DNA of 64,000 nt from Candidatus Poribacteria bacterium (lineage in GTDB: Bacteria; Poribacteria; WGA-4E; GCA-2687025), in contig JABGQA010000118.1 of the NCBI GenBank assembly GCA_018644665.1, positions 62,001-126,000 on the forward strand, given 5' to 3'. Positions 59,485 through 64,000 of this stretch are shown here, piece by piece (positions within the stretch are counted from its first letter, which is position 1; each line of letters starts with the position of its first letter). Position numbers and translations under genes: made by a program. The notes under the pieces are model-generated. The model searched no databases, was not told where the DNA came from, and worked only from the letters and a program-made list of their open reading frames with translations.

Positions 59485-60504
59485 TCACTTCAACCGCACG
59501 ACGCTCCCCGTGCGAACCGATTCCACCTCGCGCCAGCACAACGCAAGCGAATCGCGCGCCGATTGGCCCGACAACAGCGTGGGCTCCGTGTCGTTTGCGA
59601 TCGTGTCCACTGCGTACTGCACCTCACGCACGAAGCCGTCCTCGGCGGACAACTGCGGTTCCTCGACGCCGTCGGAGGTCACTACGCACAGCGGGCTGCC
59701 CCACGATGAGTTGTACTGGACCGTAGCGTTGTCGAAGTACACATCGAAGCCATGCTCGAACGGGCGAGCACTATGGGCGATCGCGCCGCTCTGCGCTGTG
59801 ATCGTGACACCCAGGTCCTCGTACGCGTAGTGCGTGGCGATGTACTGCGCGTACTCACCCTCGATAAGGATGCCCGACGAATACACGCTGTCCGGCACGC
59901 CCAGGATGTACACGATGAAGTCGGAGTCGTGGATGTGCAGGTCGATGCCAGGCCCACCGGATTGCGGCAGGTTGGCGAACCAATTCTCTCCCCACGAGGG
60001 CGACGAGATGATGCGCTTGAAGTTGGCTCCCTTCAGCGCTCCGTACTCCTCGCTGTCCAGCGCGCGCTTGATGAAGTCGAACTCTGGGAAGAACCGGAGC
60101 ACCTGCCCGACGAAGAACTTCCGACCCGACGCGTTCGCTGCGGCGACCATCTCGTCGGCGTCCGCCAGTTGTACCGCGATGGGCTTCTCTAGGAGGACAT
60201 GCTTCCCCGCCTCGAACGCGGCGATCGTGACTTCCTTGTGCAGAGCCGTCGGGAGGCAGATGTCGACGAGGTCGATGTCCGGGTCGGCTAGGATCTCGTC
60301 AACGGCGCGGTACTTCTTGATCGCAGAGAGGTCCACCTGCCCGCCGGGCCCGCCGAAGTTGCCCTGGATGTCGCTCCAGTCGCCGGACAGCTTCTTCTCG
60401 CTGCGGGTGCAGACCGCCGTCACCTCGCCGCCTGCGACCTGCTGGGCTGCGTCCCAGTGCGTCTTGCCCATGAAGCCGATGCCGATGATGCCGATGCGTA
60501 CCAT
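59485..60504 (-). CDS. Gfo/Idh/MocA family oxidoreductase
   Basis: 339 residues. Rossmann motif IGIIGIGFMGKTH (about 3-15), catalytic EKPI near residue 105, and the second domain with GGPGIDLHIHDSDFIVYILG carrying the Asp-x3-His-Asp signature. The KLSGDWSDIQGNFG insert after the second strand is unusual among these proteins. NAD(P)-dependent oxidation of a sugar or cyclitol is expected. It has its own promoter at 60555-60583. It is not part of an operon with the MFS gene, which ends 232 bases away. Confidence 0.8.
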   Translation of the reverse strand: MVRIGIIGIGFMGKTHWDAAQQVAGGEVTAVCTRSEKKLSGDWSDIQGNFGGPGGQVDLSAIKKYRAVDEILADPDIDLVDICLPTALHKEVTIAAFEAGKHVLLEKPIAVQLADADEMVAAANASGRKFFVGQVLRFFPEFDFIKRALDSEEYGALKGANFKRIISSPSWGENWFANLPQSGGPGIDLHIHDSDFIVYILGVPDSVYSSGILIEGEYAQYIATHYAYEDLGVTITAQSGAIAHSARPFEHGFDVYFDNATVQYNSSWGSPLCVVTSDGVEEPQLSAEDGFVREVQYAVDTIANDTEPTLLSGQSARDSLALCWREVESVRTGSVVRLK

Positions 60505-60554
60505 GGACGGGCCTTGTCCTGCTTCTGTGAGTTGTTCCGATCACCCGTGGACGC

Positions 60555-60583
60555 ATTGTCGGGTCTGCTGTGACGTTTGGCAA
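60555..60583 (-). promoter_or_regulatory. Promoter of the third Gfo/Idh/MocA gene
   Basis: Minus strand: TTGCCA (60583-60578), 17-base spacer, GACAAT (60560-60555). The transcript start would be about 45 bases before the ATG at 60504. Confidence 0.5.
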
Positions 60584-60694
60584 GGACGCGGTCCGAGTAC
60601 GACGTCTGGACCGGCGCGGCCCGGGCGGGTGCGCAGGGCCGCAGACGCGACGGAGAGCCCTGGCGGCGAGTCTGCGGAGGCCCACACCCGGAAC

Positions 60695-60733
60695 GGCGGG
60701 AGGGGTCGTGCCCCCTGGCGCGCGGAACCCGCC
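60695..60733 (-). terminator. Possible terminator of the MFS gene
   Basis: Outer arms GGCGGG (60695-60700) and CCCGCC (60728-60733) enclose a GGGG/CCCC stem (60702-60714). It begins just after the MFS stop. The stem is imperfect. Confidence 0.3.
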
Positions 60734-60736
60734 TCC

Positions 60737-62023
60737 CTAGGGCGTTGACCGAGCGTCTCGGGGGTCGCGCATGAACAGGATGCTGACGAACGCGAGGAAC
60801 GAACTCAGCGTTGCGTAGACGAACACTGTCCTGAACCCAAGCGAGTCGGCAAGTAGCCCAGCAGCGACGGGGGCCACCAATCGCGGGATGTACTGCGCGC
60901 CGAACGTCAGGGCCACGTACCGGGGCACCTCCGCCGGCGGCCCGAACTCCATCTGGATGGTGTATCCCGCCAAGTCGAGTCCTCGCATCCCGACCGATGT
61001 CACGAACACCACCGGGTAGAACCAGTACAGCGAAGGCGCGAAAATCGAATACGCGCTGGCGCCGGCCACGAGCAACGAAGCGAGCTTCAGGACCGTGCGA
61101 TTGTCGGTGCGATCTGCCAGGACGCCCCAGAAGAACGACGCCAGGGCTCCCAACGACATCAGAACGGTGAACCATCCGCTCTCGCCGGTGGGCGCCCCCA
61201 GCTCGCGAATGGCGTACGTCATGTGGAACGCCGTCCCCGCAGCTCCGAAGACGGACAGGCTCGTCGCGACGATGAATAACTGGAAGTCACGCCGCGTCCT
61301 GAGAATGTCCCAGAGCTGCGCGAAGAACTGCATCATCGTATGCCGGTGCGCGGGAATCGTGTCCCGCGGTTCGTCCACGAATGCCAGGGGCAGGAAACTC
61401 GCGGTGAGGATGAGGAATCCGACGCCAAAACACACCGCGAAGCCATTGGGGAAGCCGCCCCACGAGGCCTTTGAGCGTAGGATGAACGGGATCGCCAGGC
61501 CTGTGCCCATCGTCACGACGTTCGCGAGCGTGCCACCCAGCCCGTAGAGCAATCCGCGGCGTCGAGGCGGGACGATCTTGCTGATGAGGGCCGAGTAGGC
61601 CGGCATGCTGCAGCCCATCGACAGGTAGTGCATCGCCAACAGGACGAACAGCACGCCGATCATCGCCTTGGGGTGCTTCACCGCGAGGAACGGCGTCAGC
61701 ACTGCCAGGACGAGCAGAAGGATGCGCTCGACGCTCGCCACGCCCACGACATACCACTTCTTGATGGGCAGTCGCTCGACGTAGTTCGCCACGAGCACCT
61801 GCGTAAGCGAAATCGAGCTGGAGACGACCGAAGTCATGAGCCCGATGACGACGTTCGACTTCGTCAGGTGAGTCATGAACTCTTGGAGGATCGAGCGCGG
61901 GTCGAAGAAGGAACTGCCGGCCCAGAAGCCGATGACGTCGGCGAGGGCCGCCCCGAAGTTCAGGCGACTCCGCCGCGGCTTGTCTGGAGTGTCGACGTCC
62001 GCGTCGGCTTGCGACGATGTCAC
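60737..62023 (-). CDS. Major facilitator superfamily transporter
   Basis: 428 residues from a GTG; start and ribosome site (GAGG, eight bases) are modest. Twelve hydrophobic segments are visible. The usual loop motif between helices 2 and 3 is only loosely kept (NYVERLPIKKWYVVG), and the matching loop in the second half is ADRTDNRTVLKLAS. A 30-residue hydrophilic N-terminus (DKPRRSRLNFG) precedes helix 1. It is a secondary transporter of a small solute, perhaps a sugar given the neighbours. A consensus promoter precedes it. Confidence 0.75.
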   Translation of the reverse strand: MTSSQADADVDTPDKPRRSRLNFGAALADVIGFWAGSSFFDPRSILQEFMTHLTKSNVVIGLMTSVVSSSISLTQVLVANYVERLPIKKWYVVGVASVERILLLVLAVLTPFLAVKHPKAMIGVLFVLLAMHYLSMGCSMPAYSALISKIVPPRRRGLLYGLGGTLANVVTMGTGLAIPFILRSKASWGGFPNGFAVCFGVGFLILTASFLPLAFVDEPRDTIPAHRHTMMQFFAQLWDILRTRRDFQLFIVATSLSVFGAAGTAFHMTYAIRELGAPTGESGWFTVLMSLGALASFFWGVLADRTDNRTVLKLASLLVAGASAYSIFAPSLYWFYPVVFVTSVGMRGLDLAGYTIQMEFGPPAEVPRYVALTFGAQYIPRLVAPVAAGLLADSLGFRTVFVYATLSSFLAFVSILFMRDPRDARSTP

Positions 62024-62061
62024 GGAGGGCGCCTCGTGGAGAGCAACCGGCCAGGAGCAGA

Positions 62062-62090
62062 AGTATAGGAGCGAGGTCGTATGGCGTCAA
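62062..62090 (-). promoter_or_regulatory. Consensus promoter of the MFS gene
   Basis: Minus strand: TTGACG (62090-62085), 17-base spacer, TATACT (62067-62062). The leader is about 32 bases. The gap 62091-62233 holds no other feature that I can see. Confidence 0.65.
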
Positions 62091-62233
62091 CGACGGATGA
62101 ACGCATTGACGATCCGCCGACTGCGCGGCGGCGGCCCCGCACGCCTGCGGCGCGCACTCTCCTACCGAACGCCGGGGAGGTACGGGACGAGACCCACGTC
62201 GGCAGGACGGATGTGAGCCCGGCTGCGCGGGTC

Positions 62234-62488
62234 CTAGGTTGCGAGCGCGGGTGGCACGGCTGGCGTGGGCTCGGGCGCTTCGTCCGCGGGTCGCGCCGGC
62301 CTAAGGGGTGTCGGTACGACCTGCGCCCCGGGTCGTGGCGCGAGGCGGACGCGGATAATGCCAGTGTCGTCCTGCCGCGTAGCGCGGCCTGCCAACAGGT
62401 CACGACCGTGCGGGGTGCCCAGCAGCACGAGGATGGTGATGGCGAAGGACACGCCGAATGCCAACACGACTATGTGCCAACGTCTCAA
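62234..62488 (-). CDS. Small single-span membrane protein
   Basis: 84 residues from a TTG with a good GGAGG ribosome site seven bases upstream. One hydrophobic helix (HIVVLAFGVSFAITILVLLG) is followed by a short basic loop and a Pro/Ala-rich tail (PTPLRPARPADEAPEPTP). It has a strong promoter. It lies 164 bases beyond the SCO1-like gene; a link to copper or respiration is possible but unproven. Confidence 0.6.
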   Translation of the reverse strand: MRRWHIVVLAFGVSFAITILVLLGTPHGRDLLAGRATRQDDTGIIRVRLAPRPGAQVVPTPLRPARPADEAPEPTPAVPPALAT

Positions 62489-62571
62489 TGGGCGCCTCCG
62501 TCCTCAGCAGACGTACAGCAGGGCATCTTGCTTCGCCGCGCAGAGCAAGCTCGGCGACGACTTCCTACACC

Positions 62572-62600
62572 ATACTAAGTCTGGAGTTGCGCTTTGTCAA
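62572..62600 (-). promoter_or_regulatory. Consensus promoter of the small membrane protein gene
   Basis: Minus strand: TTGACA (62600-62595), 17-base spacer, TAGTAT (62577-62572). The leader is about 75 bases to the TTG at 62488. This is the closest match to the -35 consensus in the window together with secD. Confidence 0.6.
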
Positions 62601-62652
62601 GCACGCGTGGCGATAATGTTAACAGTGCGTTTCAAGATTGGAGGCTCGACGC

Positions 62653-63300
62653 TCAGCCGGGGGCAGTCGCAAGCTCCCGCAGATGCGCCGCTGCCTCTTC
62701 AGCGTCCCACGTGGAATCGCGCAGCACCCGGGAGAGTGATCCGTCCGGGCCGAGGATCACACTGCGCATGTTGTGCGCGTACTCGCCGCCTGCCTCCTTG
62801 GCCCAGACGCTGAATGCGTCCATGAGCTTCGTCGTGTCCTCCTTCGAACCGCGCCAGAATTCCCACGAGGCGAGGTCCGACCCGTAGGACTTGGCGTAAT
62901 CTCGTAGGACCTCACGCGTGTCGTATTCGGGGTCGAACGTCAGCGACACGAGCTTCACCGCCGCTCGCTCCTCCGCGCTCAGAAGGGCTTGCACACGCGC
63001 GACGTTCCGGGTGGTCAACGGGCACATGTTCGGCACGGCGCAGCGCGTGTAGATGAAGGACATCAGGACAGGCTTGCCTGTGAGACCCGCGAGGCTCGCC
63101 GGCTCGCCCGCTTGCGTTTCAAAGCCCAGAGCGGCGATCTCGCCCAGGCTGGCGACAGCAGTCAACTCCGGCGCAGCTCCGACGTGCGCGTCCTCGGGCC
63201 GGTCTCCCGCCGCACGGCATCCGGCTAGCCCCCAGCAAGCCGCTCCCGCCACGAACGTGTACAGCGCGCGAACGAGCCGCGCGCGCAACCGCGGAGACAT
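62653..63300 (-). CDS. SCO1/SenC-family copper/redox lipoprotein
   Basis: 215 residues from ATG 63300; a TTG five codons earlier is the alternative. A lipobox WGLAGC (C28) makes it a lipoprotein. The thioredoxin fold carries the SCO motif FIYTRCAVPNMCPLTT, with two extra residues between the cysteines (Cx5C in place of Cx3C), a variant known from other bacteria. The distal ligand is His in EYAHNMRSVILGPDG. SCO proteins deliver or reduce copper for cytochrome oxidase CuA assembly or act as periplasmic thiol reductases. It is divergent from purN. Confidence 0.85.
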   Translation of the reverse strand: MSPRLRARLVRALYTFVAGAACWGLAGCRAAGDRPEDAHVGAAPELTAVASLGEIAALGFETQAGEPASLAGLTGKPVLMSFIYTRCAVPNMCPLTTRNVARVQALLSAEERAAVKLVSLTFDPEYDTREVLRDYAKSYGSDLASWEFWRGSKEDTTKLMDAFSVWAKEAGGEYAHNMRSVILGPDGSLSRVLRDSTWDAEEAAAHLRELATAPG

Positions 63301-63323
63301 ATCTTCCGTCCTCAAGCTATGCT
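63294..63323 (+). promoter_or_regulatory. Candidate promoter of purN
   Basis: GAGACA (63294-63299), 18-base spacer, TATGCT (63318-63323). The -10 overlaps an in-frame ATG at 63319, which supports the downstream start at 63373. Confidence 0.35.
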
Positions 63324-63372
63324 ACGAATGCCGCCCGCGAGAATGGTATCACGGACGCCCCAGGACCGCAGA

Positions 63373-63999
63373 ATGCAACCCAAAGTCAAGGCCGCCGTCC
63401 TGGCGTCCGGTAGCGGGTCAAACCTACAGGCGATACTCGACGAACTGCACGGCGACCCAGAGATCCCTCTCGAGGTCGTCCTCGTGTTGTCGGACGTGAA
63501 CTCGGCGTACGCCCTGACGAGGGCCGCCGCGGCCGGCGTGCCGACCCAGGTGGTTCGGCCACGCGACCACGCGACGCGCGAGGAATTCGACAGGGAGGTC
63601 GCCGCCGTCCTCGACCAACACGGCGCCGATCTGGTGATCCTGGCGGGATTTATGCGCGTCTTCCGCGCGGAGTTCGTCCGCCGCTATGCGGGCCGCATCG
63701 TCAACATCCACCCCGCGTTGCTGCCGTCGTTTCCAGGCGCCCACGGGATACGGGACGCGTTCGACTACGGGGTCAAGGTCACCGGCGTCACCGTGCACTT
63801 TGTGGATGAAGGGGTGGACACTGGCCCGGTCATCGCACAATGCGCGGTTGCCGTCGATCCAGACGAGAGCCTGGCATCGCTCGAGGCGAAGATCCACGCC
63901 GTCGAGCACGAGATCTACCCGGAGACGATCCGGGCCGTCGCCGAAGGGCGGGTCACCGTCGCCGGCCGCGATGTCCGCGTGCTGGGCCGCCGGTCATGA
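63373..63999 (+). CDS. purN: Phosphoribosylglycinamide formyltransferase (GART)
   Basis: 208 residues from the ATG of MQPKVKAAVLASGSGSN; AGGA is seven bases upstream. It transfers a formyl group from 10-formyltetrahydrofolate to GAR, the third step of purine synthesis, in the cytoplasm. The phosphate loop is GSGSN. The catalytic triad is visible: N and H in VNIHPALLPSFPG and D in VDEGVDTGP. The ILAGFMRV block binds folate. The protein has normal family length and the stop codon falls just inside the window. Confidence 0.95.
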   Translation: MQPKVKAAVLASGSGSNLQAILDELHGDPEIPLEVVLVLSDVNSAYALTRAAAAGVPTQVVRPRDHATREEFDREVAAVLDQHGADLVILAGFMRVFRAEFVRRYAGRIVNIHPALLPSFPGAHGIRDAFDYGVKVTGVTVHFVDEGVDTGPVIAQCAVAVDPDESLASLEAKIHAVEHEIYPETIRAVAEGRVTVAGRDVRVLGRRS

Positions 64000-64000
64000 C

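Noticed and set aside
62091..62233. Small gene in the gap between the MFS promoter and the 84-residue protein
   Set aside because: Frames here have no ribosome site and the composition matches shadows of neighbouring genes.

Overview
The window is a GC-rich, densely coded bacterial chromosome segment. It has about 43 protein genes, short intergenic gaps and sigma70-like promoters of the form TTGACN-17-TANNNT. No rRNA, tRNA, CRISPR array, insertion sequence or phage gene was seen. The cell appears to be diderm: the window carries several outer-membrane barrel-like proteins, a PorV-like protein, a SCO lipoprotein and SecDF. GH172 (former DUF2961), PhyH dioxygenase, ThuA, several Gfo/Idh/MocA oxidoreductases, a DUF6785-type membrane protein and LamG/CBM-like secreted proteins together recall Candidatus Poribacteria or a neighbouring uncultured lineage. 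That assignment is inference from gene content, not a phylogenetic result.

Layout. 1-8.6 kb: the end of a UvrD-type helicase with a DnaQ-like exonuclease inserted in it, then envelope proteins on the plus strand (TonB-like-anchored VWA protein, a trypsin-fold pseudoprotease lacking the catalytic serine, an HExxH lipoprotein peptidase, a carboxypeptidase-regulatory-like protein, a pentapeptide-repeat protein). 8.6-16.5 kb: malate dehydrogenase; on the minus strand PhyH and GH172; then S11 carboxypeptidase, M42 aminopeptidase and a TIM-barrel sugar isomerase. 16.5-20.5 kb: minus-strand pair of SpoIVB-like S55 peptidase and secreted propeller. 20.6-28.3 kb: exopolysaccharide cluster (nucleotide-sugar dehydrogenase, two GT4 enzymes, epimerase, phosphoglycosyl transferase) facing a GT39-like membrane enzyme. 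28.3-33 kb: two Gfo/Idh/MocA enzymes, two tandem CBM-like secreted paralogues and a PD40 propeller protein. 33-39.6 kb: an ECF sigma factor fused to ankyrin repeats, secD-secF, and a LamG protein. 40-57 kb: DUF6785-like membrane protein, a very large outer-membrane protein, and a head-to-tail run of copper chaperone, copper ATPase, PorV-like protein, outer-membrane barrel and a 1884-residue surface protein. 57-64 kb: ThuA, an exported protein with a very basic disordered tail, a 38-codon gene, a third Gfo/Idh/MocA enzyme, MFS transporter, small membrane protein, SCO1-like protein and purN.

The main themes are export and the cell surface (SecDF, barrels, propellers, lectin-like domains, capsule synthesis) and the handling of unusual carbohydrates or hydroxylated compounds. 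The most interesting observations are: (i) an identical type of C-terminal tail, roughly GK-x-x-TTWA-x-x-K/R, on three secreted proteins with unrelated folds, suggesting a sorting tag; (ii) the sigma factor-ankyrin fusion; (iii) the exonuclease insertion in the helicase; (iv) translational coupling of a copper exporter to outer-membrane and surface genes; (v) a probable CTG start codon behind a near-perfect promoter and Shine-Dalgarno.
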